A stretch of DNA of 64,000 nt, from assembly GCF_000152885.1 (NCBI RefSeq), contig NZ_CH672403.1:55847-119846 (forward strand), written 5' to 3'. Positions 9,212-19,127 of the stretch are shown here, one piece after another (within the stretch, counting starts at the first letter, position 1; each line of letters starts with the position of its first letter). This stretch comes from Idiomarina baltica OS145. Lineage in GTDB: Bacteria; Pseudomonadota; Gammaproteobacteria; Enterobacterales; Alteromonadaceae. The translations under genes and the position numbers were made by a program. The notes beneath the pieces were generated by a model, which did not search any database, was not told the origin of the DNA, and saw only the letters and a list, made by a program, of their open reading frames with translations.

Positions 9212-9867
9212 TGGCACTGCTTCACTATCAACCACCAACCAACCCTTATCTCAAGATAATACATCGAGATAATGCGTTGGTTGTGGTCGACAAGCCCGCA
9301 GGACTGCTTAGCGTACCAGGGAAATTACTCGAACATCGAGATTCCGTTTACACTCGCCTCGCTCGCATATTTCCTGATATCAAGTTAGTACACCGGCTAG
9401 ATATGGCCACGTCGGGTGTGATGGTGTTTGCGCTTGGTAAAGCCGCGCAAAGCCACCTAAGTAGACAGTTTCAACAACGAACTCCAAAGAAAACCTACTT
9501 GGCAAAAGTGTGGGGAGCATTGCCCGCTGACAATGGCTGTATCGATTTACCACTTAGCTGCGACTGGCCTAATCGACCGAAGCAACAAGTCGACTTTTTC
9601 AATGGCAAGCCCAGTCAAACCTTTTACCGAGTGCTAAAACGTCAAGCTCAGGGATGCACTGTCAAACTATCACCCTACACAGGTCGTTCACATCAGCTAC
9701 GGGTGCACATGTTGGCATTAAACTGTCCTATTTTAGGTGATAAGTTTTATGCACACTCAGCCGCTTTTGAGGCGGCTGAACGACTGCTCTTACATGCATT
9801 TGAACTGCGTATTACACACCCTCAGACCGAGCAAACGCTAACCTTCACCAGCCCCTGCCCGTTTTAG
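9211..9867 (+). CDS. rluA: Dual-specificity 23S rRNA/tRNA pseudouridine synthase
   Basis: Makes pseudouridine 746 in 23S rRNA and 32 in some tRNAs. It is a RluA-family enzyme of 218 residues without an S4 domain, as expected for RluA itself. Catalytic Asp64 lies in VHRLDMATSG. DKPAGLLSVPG (about 27-37) and YTGRSHQLRVHM near the C-terminus are further family motifs. The ATG overlaps the rapA stop by one base (TAATG), and the rapA-rluA pair is also adjacent in E. coli. A perfect 8-bp inverted repeat at 9757-9779 lies inside the coding sequence and is probably a by-product of the residues AAFEAAE. Confidence 0.95.
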   Translation: MALLHYQPPTNPYLKIIHRDNALVVVDKPAGLLSVPGKLLEHRDSVYTRLARIFPDIKLVHRLDMATSGVMVFALGKAAQSHLSRQFQQRTPKKTYLAKVWGALPADNGCIDLPLSCDWPNRPKQQVDFFNGKPSQTFYRVLKRQAQGCTVKLSPYTGRSHQLRVHMLALNCPILGDKFYAHSAAFEAAERLLLHAFELRITHPQTEQTLTFTSPCPF

Positions 9868-9908
9868 CTAAAGTTTAAAGAATTTCAGTCTTATGACGAT
9901 AACAAAGC

Positions 9909-10703
9909 ATGAATATTATGCGCGTTGCCATCCTGTTGTTTGTCATCTGCTGGTCTGTTATTTCACACGGACAGGATGATCGTGCTCGTTTCGTCCCCCC
10001 TGACGAGATCGTCTGGCTCAAAGACGCGACAGAGAAAGACGTACAGTATTTAGCACTGCAACTTGAGCCATTAAGAAGCTTCGAACGAGGGCAGTTTGTT
10101 GCCTTGCCGGACTGGGGTCTACACCCCTTGCAATCTTCGCTCATTAAATCCAGTTATCATGAAGCGTCGAAGATGGGTTGGCGTAGTTGGGGATTGACAC
10201 CACCGAGTATGCTTATCCAACCCACCTCGTTAGCGCATCACACCCCTGACTCTGAGTTTACTCAACCCGATGATAACGCACTGGAGCCTTATAGAGCCGC
10301 GTTATTTAAGCGCCTTGAAGCACTGAATGAAAAAGTGAGTCAACACCCCGGTTTCGTTGTGTGGCTTGTTGAGGGAATCAGTGGTGCGCTCTGGATTGAT
10401 TGGATCAATAAAAATCCTTCAGCCGCGCCCGATGCGGTCATCTTGTTGGATGTGTATCTGCCGCAGCCAGCACTTAATCGAGTCCTAGGCACCAAAATCG
10501 CTAAGCTCACCTTCCCGGTACTCGATATTAAATCAGCTTCAGCCAACCGATGGGTCGCTAAGCAATGGTCTATGCATGAAACACTTAGCCAAAAATATCA
10601 ACAATTAAGCTATCGACCGCGTAGCTTATTGACCCGTCCCCCAGAAGCCGCCAACGAACTAAAGAGTGTCATTCAAGGTTGGTTTAAATTCCATGGCTTT
10701 TAA
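9909..10703 (+). CDS. Exported DUF3530-like alpha/beta-hydrolase-fold protein
   Basis: 264-residue protein with an N-terminal signal sequence (about residues 1-22: MNIMRVAILLFVICWSV, cut near HGQ). The layout resembles DUF3530 proteins. A first strand FVALPDWGLHPLQSS is followed by GWRSWGLTPPSML, then a nucleophile-elbow-like segment WLVEGISGALWI containing G-I-S-G, and later VILLDVYLPQ. The family has an alpha/beta-hydrolase fold, but no substrate is known. The elbow departs from strict G-x-S-x-G, so activity is uncertain. It lies between rluA and the convergent djlA operon. Family assignment is from memory of its motifs and only moderately sure. Confidence 0.7.
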   Translation: MNIMRVAILLFVICWSVISHGQDDRARFVPPDEIVWLKDATEKDVQYLALQLEPLRSFERGQFVALPDWGLHPLQSSLIKSSYHEASKMGWRSWGLTPPSMLIQPTSLAHHTPDSEFTQPDDNALEPYRAALFKRLEALNEKVSQHPGFVVWLVEGISGALWIDWINKNPSAAPDAVILLDVYLPQPALNRVLGTKIAKLTFPVLDIKSASANRWVAKQWSMHETLSQKYQQLSYRPRSLLTRPPEAANELKSVIQGWFKFHGF

Positions 10704-10706
10704 TAG

Positions 10707-11540
10707 CTACCGTATGTCACGGTGTTTTTTGATTGCTTCATAGGCTGATTGGATATCCTGGGCGCGTTTTTGTGCTTCTTTCATCACATGCTCCGGCAAC
10801 CCTTTTGACGCAAGCTTGTCAGGATGATGGCGCGCCATCAGCTTGCGATACGCTTTTTTAATCTCCGCATCTGACTGTTCTGGCTTCACTCCTAACACTT
10901 CATATGCATCTTGAAGTTCATTACGCGACGGCTTAGCCTGTTGGCTCCCCGCGTTTCCTTGCGAACGGTGTTGATGAAACCTAAATGCGGCTTTCTGCAT
11001 CGCAAGCCACTGATCAATCTGAAACCGCCTGAAACCCAGCGCTTTACCAACATTAACAAGGACTTCATGCTCACCTCGATCAAGTACACCGTCATTAAGA
11101 GCCAAAGCCATCAACTGTTCCATAAAGACCTGAAATACCTCACGGTTGCCATAAAATGACTCCCTAAACCGCTTCATCGTATCTTCCAGTGGAAAAGTCG
11201 CCTGCTTCCCTTCTCGAAACGCCTCTTGCGCCTCTCCTCTCGCTTCAGAATCGAGTCGGAATCGGTCCATCAGTTCCGATGCTTGTGCAATATCTCGCTC
11301 GGTCACGCGTCCTTTTGCTTTAGCAAGATGTCCCATCACTGCAAACAGGGTATATAAAAATAATGCATCTTTATCGGCATCACGTTTGCCACTCATAAAC
11401 TGCCCAAAACCACCACGGCTGGCAAAGTCCTGAGCCATTCCTCGGTCAAACCAGTGTCCGATTAATACGCCGATGATAGCTCCGGGCAATCGCAAAAACA
11501 GATAGCCCGCTAGCGCACCAATCACCTTTCCCCAAATCAT
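10707..11540 (-). CDS. djlA: Membrane-anchored DnaJ-like co-chaperone DjlA
   Basis: Type III DnaJ protein of the inner membrane that works with DnaK and is linked to envelope stress signalling in E. coli. 277 residues: an N-terminal glycine-containing membrane segment (about 5-30, GALAGYLFLRLPGAIIGVLI), a central TerB-like helical region (about 55-190), and a C-terminal J domain with YEVLGVKPEQ and HPD at 239-241. The start is the ATG sharing a base with the murU stop. A longer frame upstream would lie in murU. It is the last gene of amgK-murU-djlA; in E. coli djlA sits directly beside lptD. Confidence 0.95.
   Translation of the reverse strand: MIWGKVIGALAGYLFLRLPGAIIGVLIGHWFDRGMAQDFASRGGFGQFMSGKRDADKDALFLYTLFAVMGHLAKAKGRVTERDIAQASELMDRFRLDSEARGEAQEAFREGKQATFPLEDTMKRFRESFYGNREVFQVFMEQLMALALNDGVLDRGEHEVLVNVGKALGFRRFQIDQWLAMQKAAFRFHQHRSQGNAGSQQAKPSRNELQDAYEVLGVKPEQSDAEIKKAYRKLMARHHPDKLASKGLPEHVMKEAQKRAQDIQSAYEAIKKHRDIR
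10709..10730 (+). terminator. Weak rho-independent terminator candidate
   Basis: ACCGT (10709-10713), a 5-base loop, ACGGT (10719-10723), then G and six T. It lies just after the DUF3530 stop and inside the 3' end of convergent djlA. The stem is only 5 bp. Confidence 0.35.
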
Positions 11541-12217
11541 TATGTTTCCTCTACTTCTTGATTTAACTGACTCAAACGCGTTGGCGTTCCCACATCCGTC
11601 CAAGCACCTTTTAGTAGACTCCCCGCCACTTTTCTCTGATTAATTGCATCGAGCAGCAAGGGCTTCAATGGCCTATACCCATCGCCGTAACCGGCAAAAA
11701 ATGCTGGGTCATATAAGCCAATGCCGGCGAACGTAAATCCAGTCTGCTCGAGAGACTGGGCTACTACCCGGCCATCTTGCAAGGCAAAGTCGCCGCTGAG
11801 GTTATGTTCAGGGTTATCGACGAGTAATAGGTGAGCCAAGTCGTTCGTCTCAAGTTGAGTTGGCAAGTCTGTTAAGTCGGATGAGATAAAAATATCGCCA
11901 TTAATGACCCAAAAAGGCGCTGTTCCCAGCATTGGTAGAGCATTAATGATGCCGCCCGCTGTTTCTAACCCACCGTCAGGTTCGGGAGAATAAATAATCT
12001 TCACTCCCCAACGTGAACCATCGCCAAGCTGAGACTCGATTTGATCCCCTAACCAAGCATGATTAATCACAATTTGCGAGACCCCGGCCCCCACCAACTT
12101 CTCAATGATGTACTCGATCAAAGGTTTGCCCGCAACGGTTAAAAGTGGTTTTGGGGTCAAGTTAGTCAGAGGTTGCATACGCTTTCCGCGACCTGCGGCC
12201 AGTATCATCGCTCTCAT
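11540..12217 (-). CDS. murU: N-acetylmuramate alpha-1-phosphate uridylyltransferase
   Basis: Converts MurNAc-1-phosphate and UTP into UDP-MurNAc, the last step of the fosfomycin-bypassing peptidoglycan recycling route known from Pseudomonas. Nucleotidyltransferase fold of 225 residues: the N-terminal loop MILAAGRGKRMQPLT binds the nucleotide, followed by KPLLTVAGKPLIEY, FWVINGDIF (metal-binding Asp) and a C-terminal GAWTDVGTPTRL. The start is the ATG in an ATGA overlap with the amgK stop. An in-frame ATG 39 bases upstream would lie inside amgK. Its stop overlaps djlA (TAATG). The pairing with amgK makes the assignment firm. Confidence 0.94.
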   Translation of the reverse strand: MRAMILAAGRGKRMQPLTNLTPKPLLTVAGKPLIEYIIEKLVGAGVSQIVINHAWLGDQIESQLGDGSRWGVKIIYSPEPDGGLETAGGIINALPMLGTAPFWVINGDIFISSDLTDLPTQLETNDLAHLLLVDNPEHNLSGDFALQDGRVVAQSLEQTGFTFAGIGLYDPAFFAGYGDGYRPLKPLLLDAINQRKVAGSLLKGAWTDVGTPTRLSQLNQEVEET

Positions 12218-13233
12218 GAGTTTTCCCATTTGGGTATAATACGTTGGGTCAGCCATTGGTGGTAGTTACTTAATTCCGGATAACGTGCACTGACTTTACT
12301 CAGATAGCCTAATGTACGAGGCACGTCTTTCAAGTAACCGGTTTTATCATCACGGTGCGCTAGTCGGGCAAAAATGCCTGCGGCTTTCGTATGCCGCTGA
12401 AGTCCCATCCAGTCGAACCAGCGTTGCCACTGTTCTGGCTCAATATCTGCACTTAGTAGCCCATCCTCCTGCAGTTGGCTCCGTAACCGTTGAGATAGCT
12501 CATCGACTAACTCATCAGGCCACTCAATGTAACAATCTCTCAGTAGCGAGACCGCGTCATAGGTAATCGGCCCGATAACCGCATCTTGAAAGTCGATAAC
12601 ACCAAGCCCTTTAGGCGTCACCATCAAGTTGCGGGAGTGATAATCTCGGTGCACACCAACCTGTGGCTGAGCAAATGCATTACTCACTATCAGCTCGCAG
12701 AATTCAGACCATAGTTCGTCGTCGCGATCATCCCAGTCAAGATCGAGGTGCTGCATCAACAACCAATCTTTAAACAATGCCAGTTCGCGATCTAACAATG
12801 CTCGATCAAAGCGTGGTAAATCGCCTTCCGCTGTTGCCGTCACCCCCATAACTCGTGGCAAAATCGAAAGCGCTTGATCATAGTATTGGCGTGCGTTTTG
12901 CGCTTGGAGTTTCGACAATAGTACCGTGTGGCCCAAGTCTGTCTGCAACATGTATCCCTGCTTCAAATCAACGTTCAATACCAGCGGCACGGGAATATTT
13001 GCCGCTTGATAAGCGTCCGCTACGAGAAGAAAAGGGCGCATATCTTCTTTATCGGGTGGGCAATCAACAGCAATTAAGCTACGTTGACCATCTGAAGCTC
13101 GAAAGTAGCGTCTAAAACTCGCGTCACCAGAAACCACTTCCAGTTGCGTTTGAGGATACCCCGTCTGCGCCTCACACCATGCTGCCAGACCAATCTCACG
13201 AGAATCTTCCAAAATGCCCCCTCTGTGTGCCAT
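12214..13233 (-). CDS. amgK: N-acetylmuramate/N-acetylglucosamine anomeric kinase
   Basis: Phosphorylates MurNAc at C1 in the cytoplasm to feed MurU. Aminoglycoside-phosphotransferase-like kinase of 339 residues. The nucleotide lobe has VVSGDASFRRYFR. The catalytic loop is GVHRDYHSRNLM, and the metal-binding Asp is in LGVIDFQDAVIGP. It overlaps murU by four bases and is divergent from lptD; amgK-murU is also next to lptD in Pseudomonas. Substrate specificity is inferred from the family and the murU partner. Confidence 0.94.
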   Translation of the reverse strand: MAHRGGILEDSREIGLAAWCEAQTGYPQTQLEVVSGDASFRRYFRASDGQRSLIAVDCPPDKEDMRPFLLVADAYQAANIPVPLVLNVDLKQGYMLQTDLGHTVLLSKLQAQNARQYYDQALSILPRVMGVTATAEGDLPRFDRALLDRELALFKDWLLMQHLDLDWDDRDDELWSEFCELIVSNAFAQPQVGVHRDYHSRNLMVTPKGLGVIDFQDAVIGPITYDAVSLLRDCYIEWPDELVDELSQRLRSQLQEDGLLSADIEPEQWQRWFDWMGLQRHTKAAGIFARLAHRDDKTGYLKDVPRTLGYLSKVSARYPELSNYHQWLTQRIIPKWENS

Positions 13234-13350
13234 TATTTGGCAAATTTAATCTCTATTTATGCGTACTAAAATAGCAGAATACGCAGATTTGCTTTATTAT
13301 ACCAAGCTTGTCTCTAATCATTAATTAACAACTCAAAACGGATTAGTATC

Positions 13351-15645
13351 TTGCCATTGCGTTACAAAGTTGCCAAAGCGTCCGCTGTCTTATTTACCTT
13401 ACTCAGCGCGTCAGTTTCTGCTCAGCAGGAGCTTACTAATGTGTGCTCAGCCCGCTATAATCAGTGGCGTTTCGAAGAACCCGACTTCGACGTTTCTGCA
13501 CAACTCCCTGGTAGCATATTAGTCCACTCTGATAACTCCAATGTCAGCAACAATGGCGAAGCGTTATTCTCTGGTAACGTGAGTATCCGTCAGGATGGTC
13601 AATGGCTTCTCACTGAGTCTGCACGGATCAATCAAGAAAAACAAACCATCGATGCGAATCAAGGCGTTCTGTTTTCTGACGGTTATATTCAAGTCAAAGG
13701 TCAATCGTTTAATTATAATGGCGTTTCAGCAACCGCCGAATTACGCGATACTGAATATCGAATGAAAACCACACAAGCGCGTGGCGAAGCCCAGCTACTG
13801 CGTTTATCTGAGCAGCACGTCAATCTGTTTTCTTCAAGTTTCACGACCTGTCCAACGACAGATCCGGCTTGGAAACTGACTGCTGATCGAATCGAAATCA
13901 GTCAATCAGAAGACTTTGGTGAGGCATGGGGCGCTAAAGTTGAGTTGTTCGATATCCCCGTTATTTATTTACCGTATTTTACGTTTCCAGTTAACGATAA
14001 ACGTAAAACAGGGTTTCTTTATCCGACCATTGATACCTCATCTGTCAGTGGCCTTGAGGTAGAAGTCCCTTATTACTTTAATATTGCGCCGAATATGGAT
14101 GCAACGCTTGCTCCCGTATACATTAGTAAGCGCGGGACAATGTTAAAAACAGAGTACCGCTTTCTAACCGATAGCTATGGTGGTCAAATCAATCTTGAGT
14201 ACCTTCAAAGCGACTCACTTCGACTCGATAACGCCGATCGCTATTTATGGCATATTGATCAGCAAGCGCAACTCGGCGAGCACTGGCGCGCCTATGTGGA
14301 TGCAACGCAAATCAGTGATGACAACTATCTCAATGATTTTGGTAGTGATTTTGCGGGGCGAGCAGACACCCACTTGTACCGTGTGGCGCAAGTTGATTAT
14401 TTAAAGGATAACTTTTTTGCACGCATCCGTGCTGAAGACTACGAACTACTAGGGCAATATCAAAGCCCGTTTAGAACACTGCCACAAATTTCAATGCGTT
14501 ACGATGAAGGTGCATACACGGGCTTTAACTGGGCGATCGAAAGCGAACTCACCTACTTTCAAAGCCAAGACGACTCAAACGTATACGCGACACGCGCCCA
14601 CCTTCAACCCAGCTTAAGTTACGCGCTCGAAGCGCCTGCTTACGATGGTGAAGCTGAAATCACTTATTTATATACGCACTATCGTCAACAAGGGACAAGC
14701 CCTGAGCTCGACGAGTCCGTGTCGCGCGCGTTGCCAAGAGCTCGCTTAAGAGGTCGCCTGCACCTAGAGCGCTTTTTTGACGGCGACGGCGTTGACGCAT
14801 ACCGCCAAACATTGGTACCACAACTTCAATACCTCTACGTCCCGTACAAAGACCAGTCTAATATCGGCATCTATGATACATCGCTGATGCAAGACGATTA
14901 TTACGGCCTGTTCCGCGCCCAGCGCTATTCCGGTTTAGACCGCATTGCAGAAGCGAATCAAATAACCTATGGTGCCACAACAAGCATTTTTGATAAGCGC
15001 GAGCGTGAACTGTTGCGCTTTGCGTTTGGCCAAATTTATTATTTTGATAAAAGTCGGACCGAGCTATTGCAGCAAAATACGTCGCGGACATCCAGCAATA
15101 CAGAATGGGTTGCCGACTTAACATGGGCGATTACCCCTCATTGGAGTATCAAGAGCGCGTTACAATACGATACGGAACTAAATCAAACACGAAAGAGTCA
15201 GACCGCTTTAGAATATCGCTTTGACAATAAAAACTTGCTTCAAGTGAATCATCGTAAAGCAACCAATATTTTAAATAGCGATATTGAACAAGTCGGCGCG
15301 CAAGCGGTTTGGGAAATTAATAACCAATGGCAGGTCGCTGCTAACATTTACTATGATTTGGTAAATCGCCGCACCAATGATGCCATTCTTGGGGTGCAGT
15401 ACAGCAGTTGTTGTTGGGCGCTACGTGTAAGTGCGTACCGTCGAATCAACCTGAATTTAGAGCCTGCTATGGCTGGAGCGGCAAACGCTGGTATGATGCA
15501 AAGCACGTTTGCGGCACCCGAATTTGACAACGGTGTTAGCTTACAGTTTATCATCAGCGGCCTTTCAAGCGACGGAAGCAGTCTGATCGAAATGTTAGAG
15601 AAAAGCATTTACGGCTACAGACGACCTTTTTACTTAAGTAACTAG
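13351..15645 (+). CDS. lptD: LPS-assembly outer-membrane protein LptD
   Basis: Outer-membrane barrel that, with LptE, inserts lipopolysaccharide into the outer leaflet. 764 residues: a signal peptide (1-24, cut near VSA-QQ), an OstA/LptA-like jellyroll domain (about 55-200, with ALFSGNVSIRQDGQWLLTESA), then the C-terminal barrel. Cys pairs typical of LptD are present: an N-terminal NVCSARY, a Cys in FTTCPTTD, and adjacent Cys in QYSSCCWALR near the end. The start is a TTG; the only upstream Shine-Dalgarno-like element is a weak ACGGA eight bases before it. Its stop overlaps a possible GTG start of surA. It opens the lptD-surA-pdxA-rsmA-apaG-apaH block. Confidence 0.96.
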   Translation: MPLRYKVAKASAVLFTLLSASVSAQQELTNVCSARYNQWRFEEPDFDVSAQLPGSILVHSDNSNVSNNGEALFSGNVSIRQDGQWLLTESARINQEKQTIDANQGVLFSDGYIQVKGQSFNYNGVSATAELRDTEYRMKTTQARGEAQLLRLSEQHVNLFSSSFTTCPTTDPAWKLTADRIEISQSEDFGEAWGAKVELFDIPVIYLPYFTFPVNDKRKTGFLYPTIDTSSVSGLEVEVPYYFNIAPNMDATLAPVYISKRGTMLKTEYRFLTDSYGGQINLEYLQSDSLRLDNADRYLWHIDQQAQLGEHWRAYVDATQISDDNYLNDFGSDFAGRADTHLYRVAQVDYLKDNFFARIRAEDYELLGQYQSPFRTLPQISMRYDEGAYTGFNWAIESELTYFQSQDDSNVYATRAHLQPSLSYALEAPAYDGEAEITYLYTHYRQQGTSPELDESVSRALPRARLRGRLHLERFFDGDGVDAYRQTLVPQLQYLYVPYKDQSNIGIYDTSLMQDDYYGLFRAQRYSGLDRIAEANQITYGATTSIFDKRERELLRFAFGQIYYFDKSRTELLQQNTSRTSSNTEWVADLTWAITPHWSIKSALQYDTELNQTRKSQTALEYRFDNKNLLQVNHRKATNILNSDIEQVGAQAVWEINNQWQVAANIYYDLVNRRTNDAILGVQYSSCCWALRVSAYRRINLNLEPAMAGAANAGMMQSTFAAPEFDNGVSLQFIISGLSSDGSSLIEMLEKSIYGYRRPFYLSN

Positions 15646-15656
15646 TGGTACAAATA

Positions 15657-16955
15657 ATGAAACAGTTAGTTAAATTCAGCACATCAGTCAGTATCGCGTT
15701 GATGATGTGCATAACCGCAACGGTGGCGCATGCACAACAAGTGCTGGACCGCGTGGCAGTTATTGTCGACGATGGCGTTATTTTAGAAAGCCAAATTGAG
15801 CAGCTTATAAAACAAGTAAAACAATCCGAAAACTTCTCATCGGCTAATGCACCATCAGACAAGGTGCTACGCACGCAAGCGACCGAACGCTTGATCCAGC
15901 AGGAGCTTCAGCTGCAGATGGCGGAACGCATGGGTATTGAGGTATCGGAAGCTCAGCTTGACCAAGCCATCTCGAGGATAGCGCAGGATCGCGGCATGAG
16001 TGTCGACGAGCTGCGCGAGAATACAATTAACTCTGGGCAAAGCTGGCCGGCATTTCGCGAGCAGATTAAAACTGAGATAATCACGAGCCAAGTTGAGCGA
16101 GCCGCTGTTCAGAGACGTGTTTCTGTCACGCCACAAGAAGTAGAGAATTTAGTCAACTTGATTGAGCAAAATGACGCTTCACCTACAGAGTACCGTTTAC
16201 GCCAAATTTTGATTGGTGTTGACTCTGACGCACCGAATGAAAAGCAGGAAGCGGCCAAACGTCGCGCGCAAGCCGTCATCGATCGCCTCGAGGAAGGTGA
16301 AGACTTTTCGCAACTTGCTATTCGTTCATCGTCAGGCTCAAATGCGCTAGACGGCGGTGATCTTGGCTGGATGACTGAGAATTCCATGCCGACATTGTTC
16401 GCAGAGGTCGTAAAAGGTAAATCAAAAGGTGAAATTATTGGCCCTATCCGCAGCGGCGTGGGCTTTCATATTTTACAAGTCGCAGATAAGCGAGGCGAGC
16501 AAGTCGTCGAAGTACAGGAAGTCAAAGCGCGACATATTCTTATTAAGCCATCAGTGATTTTATCGGATAACAAAGCCAAAGAAATGCTTGCTCAGTTTCG
16601 TGAGCAAATCTTAAGTGGTGAAAAAACATTTGCCGAATTGGCGAAAGAGCACTCCGCTGATCCAGGGTCCGCATCACGCGGAGGGGACTTAGGTTGGTCA
16701 CGTCCAGATCGGTATGCCGAAGAATTCAAACAACGCGTCAGTACGTTGGAAAAAGGTGTGATCAGCGAACCTTTCCGCACCCAATTTGGCTGGCATATTG
16801 TAGAGGTGACTGACCGCCGCACGCTCGATGCCACGCAGGAAAGTAAACGCGACAAGGCATACCAAATGCTATTCTCGCGCAAGTATCGAGAAGAAGTGGA
16901 CACGTGGCGACAAGAAATGCGCGATCGTGCTTATGTTCGCGTCGTAGCCAAGTAA
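15657..16955 (+). CDS. surA: Periplasmic chaperone and peptidyl-prolyl isomerase SurA
   Basis: Escorts unfolded outer-membrane proteins across the periplasm. From the ATG it is 432 residues, close to E. coli SurA (428). A signal peptide (about 1-26, cut near AHA-QQ) is followed by the SurA N-domain [19 protein letters not shown]. Two parvulin domains then start near [10 protein letters not shown] and [10 protein letters not shown]. An in-frame GTG at 15645 overlaps the lptD stop (TAGTG) and is an alternative start; neither has a clear ribosome-binding site. It lies next to its functional partner gene lptD, as in E. coli. Confidence 0.96.
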   Translation: MKQLVKFSTSVSIALMMCITATVAHAQQVLDRVAVIVDDGVILESQIEQLIKQVKQSENFSSANAPSDKVLRTQATERLIQQELQLQMAERMGIEVSEAQLDQAISRIAQDRGMSVDELRENTINSGQSWPAFREQIKTEIITSQVERAAVQRRVSVTPQEVENLVNLIEQNDASPTEYRLRQILIGVDSDAPNEKQEAAKRRAQAVIDRLEEGEDFSQLAIRSSSGSNALDGGDLGWMTENSMPTLFAEVVKGKSKGEIIGPIRSGVGFHILQVADKRGEQVVEVQEVKARHILIKPSVILSDNKAKEMLAQFREQILSGEKTFAELAKEHSADPGSASRGGDLGWSRPDRYAEEFKQRVSTLEKGVISEPFRTQFGWHIVEVTDRRTLDATQESKRDKAYQMLFSRKYREEVDTWRQEMRDRAYVRVVAK

Positions 16956-16956
16956 A

Positions 16957-17943
16957 ATGCGACCATTACTCGCTTTTACCCCCGGCGAGCCCGCCGGGGT
17001 AGGTCCCGATTTAGCCGTTATGATGGCACAACAGCATTGGCAAGCAGATATTGTTGCCATTGCGGATGCAGGCTTACTCAAACAACGAGCCACGGAACTC
17101 AACCTGCCACTTGAACTCATTCCCTATGAAGGTGCCCGCCCTCAGTCGCCAATGCAACCAGGTCAGTTGCTTATAAAACACGTTCCCCTTGCTGAAACCG
17201 CAATTGCTGGAGCGCTGAACGTCGCTAACGGTCAATACGTTGTGGAGACCCTATCCATTGCCTCGGATGGTAATTTAAGCGGAGAGTTTGACGCTATCGT
17301 TACCGGGCCTGTACACAAAGGTATTATTAACGAAGCAGGTGTCGCTTTTTCTGGTCATACCGAGTTTTTTGCGAATAAAGCAGACTGTTCTGATGTTGTA
17401 ATGATGCTGGCAACAGAAGGGTTACGCGTTGCGTTAGTAACCACTCACATTCCGCTTGCTTACGTATCAAAAGCGATTACACCTGAACGTCTAGAGAAGA
17501 TTATCACAATCTTGGACGCGGATTTGCGACAAAAATTTGGAGAGGAGCAACCCAACATATTAGTGTGCGGATTGAATCCGCATGCCGGCGAGGGAGGTCA
17601 TCTCGGGCATGAGGAAGAAACAATTATTGCGCCCGTAATAAGGTCATTACAAACTAGGGGAATGACGGTGTCTGGCCCTTACCCTGCTGATACAGTCTTT
17701 CAGCCCAAGTACTTGGAGTCGGCGTCAGCTGTCGTTGCGATGTACCACGATCAAGGTCTACCTGTGTTAAAATATAAAGGCTTTGGCAAAGCGGTGAATA
17801 TTACACTCGGATTACCTTATATTCGAACATCAGTCGACCATGGTACGGCATTGGATATGGCAGGCAGTCCAGCGATTAACTCAGGTAGCTGTCAACTCGC
17901 CATAAAGACAGCAATTGATATGGTAAATAACTCAAAATTATGA
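16957..17943 (+). CDS. pdxA: 4-hydroxythreonine-4-phosphate dehydrogenase
   Basis: NAD-dependent, metal-requiring dehydrogenase that oxidises 4-phosphohydroxy-threonine in pyridoxal-phosphate synthesis. 328 residues, normal length. Motifs: [11 protein letters not shown] at the N-terminus, [14 protein letters not shown], the metal ligand region SGHTEFFA, and [13 protein letters not shown] towards the C-terminus. It starts one base after the surA stop and overlaps rsmA by four bases (ATGA). This position is conserved in E. coli. No oddities seen. Confidence 0.96.
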   Translation: MRPLLAFTPGEPAGVGPDLAVMMAQQHWQADIVAIADAGLLKQRATELNLPLELIPYEGARPQSPMQPGQLLIKHVPLAETAIAGALNVANGQYVVETLSIASDGNLSGEFDAIVTGPVHKGIINEAGVAFSGHTEFFANKADCSDVVMMLATEGLRVALVTTHIPLAYVSKAITPERLEKIITILDADLRQKFGEEQPNILVCGLNPHAGEGGHLGHEEETIIAPVIRSLQTRGMTVSGPYPADTVFQPKYLESASAVVAMYHDQGLPVLKYKGFGKAVNITLGLPYIRTSVDHGTALDMAGSPAINSGSCQLAIKTAIDMVNNSKL

Positions 17944-18749
17944 GCAAAACTCACTTAGGTCACCGAGCGCGAAAGCGATTTGGTCAAAACTTTCTAAATG
18001 ATGAACACATTATCGAATCAATTGTCGATGCGATTCATCCACAGCCAGGTGAAAATTTAGTTGAGATAGGACCAGGCCTAGCTGCATTAACCGAGCCAGT
18101 GGCAGAAAGGTGCCAGCAACTTCGCGTTGTAGAGTTAGACAGAGATCTCGCCGACCGTTTAGAGACCCATCCGTTTTTGAGTCAGCATTTGGACGTCATT
18201 CGTGGCGATGCCATGAAAATCGACTTTAAAGCGTTCGCCTCTCCTGAGCAAAAACTACGCGTGTTTGGTAATTTACCTTATAATATTTCGACACCTCTAA
18301 TTTTTCATTTGTTAAAGTTCAGCGATTATGTCGAGGATATGCACTTCATGTTACAAAAAGAAGTGGTTGATCGATTAACAGCTGAGCCTGGCAGTAAAAC
18401 ATATGGTCGTATCACCGTGAGTGTGCAACAACGCTGCGAGGTTCAAAAAGTATTGGATGTGCCACCTGAAGCATTTACTCCACCGCCTAAAGTTGAATCA
18501 GCTGTTGTGCGTTTGCGACCCTACGTGAAGAGCCCAACGCCTGTAAAGGATGTTCAACAATTGCAGTCGTTATGTTTGACAGCTTTTAATCAAAGACGTA
18601 AAACAATTAAAAACAACCTTAAAAAGCTCATTGATGATACGCAATTAGAGGCACTAGGCATTAACCCGAGTGCTCGCCCAGAAACACTCACAGTTGCTGA
18701 CTATTGTAGAATATCGGATTGGCTGACGGATAATCAGAAGTCCTTATGA
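17940..18749 (+). CDS. rsmA: 16S rRNA dimethyladenosine transferase
   Basis: Dimethylates A1518 and A1519 near the 3' end of 16S rRNA (KsgA) during late small-subunit assembly. Rossmann-fold methyltransferase of 269 residues. RFGQNFLND is the substrate and SAM entry motif, [14 protein letters not shown] is motif [13 protein letters not shown] binds the SAM ribose, and GNLPYNIST is the catalytic NLPY. A C-terminal helical domain has [12 protein letters not shown]. It overlaps pdxA and apaG by four bases each, so translation is probably coupled. Confidence 0.97.
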   Translation: MSKTHLGHRARKRFGQNFLNDEHIIESIVDAIHPQPGENLVEIGPGLAALTEPVAERCQQLRVVELDRDLADRLETHPFLSQHLDVIRGDAMKIDFKAFASPEQKLRVFGNLPYNISTPLIFHLLKFSDYVEDMHFMLQKEVVDRLTAEPGSKTYGRITVSVQQRCEVQKVLDVPPEAFTPPPKVESAVVRLRPYVKSPTPVKDVQQLQSLCLTAFNQRRKTIKNNLKKLIDDTQLEALGINPSARPETLTVADYCRISDWLTDNQKSL

Positions 18750-19123
18750 CGGTAAAAACACAAGTCCATATCGAAGTTTCTACGCAATATATTGCGGCTC
18801 AATCTAACCCTAATCAGGGTCAATATGTGTTTTCGTATACCATAAAGATTAGTAATAACGCTGCCCAAGACGTGACACTTAAAAGTCGCGAGTGGCGTAT
18901 TACTGATGCTGAAGGAAAAATCACCCGCGTCGCTGGCGAAGGGGTCATTGGCCAGCAGCCAACGATTGCGCCAGGAAAGTCATTTAGTTATACCAGCGGT
19001 ACTGTTATTGCGACTCCAGTCGGCATGATGGAGGGTCATTACTTAATGTTTTCTGAGCAAGGTGAACAGTTTAAGGTGCCAATTCCCTCATTTCGTTTAG
19101 CCATTCCCAATATTATTCATTAG
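18746..19123 (+). CDS. apaG: ApaG (DUF525) family protein
   Basis: Small immunoglobulin-like beta-sandwich protein of 125 residues. ApaG family members occur alone beside apaH, or as domains of eukaryotic proteins; the bacterial role is unsettled. Visible motifs are the start [60 protein letters not shown] and GMMEGHYLM. It overlaps rsmA by ATGA and is followed four bases later by apaH, the standard arrangement. Confidence 0.96.
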   Translation: MTVKTQVHIEVSTQYIAAQSNPNQGQYVFSYTIKISNNAAQDVTLKSREWRITDAEGKITRVAGEGVIGQQPTIAPGKSFSYTSGTVIATPVGMMEGHYLMFSEQGEQFKVPIPSFRLAIPNIIH

Positions 19124-19127
19124 ATCG

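Noticed and set aside
9757..9779. 8-bp inverted repeat inside rluA as a terminator
   Set aside because: It has no T-run and lies within the conserved coding region; it is explained by codons for AAFEAAE.
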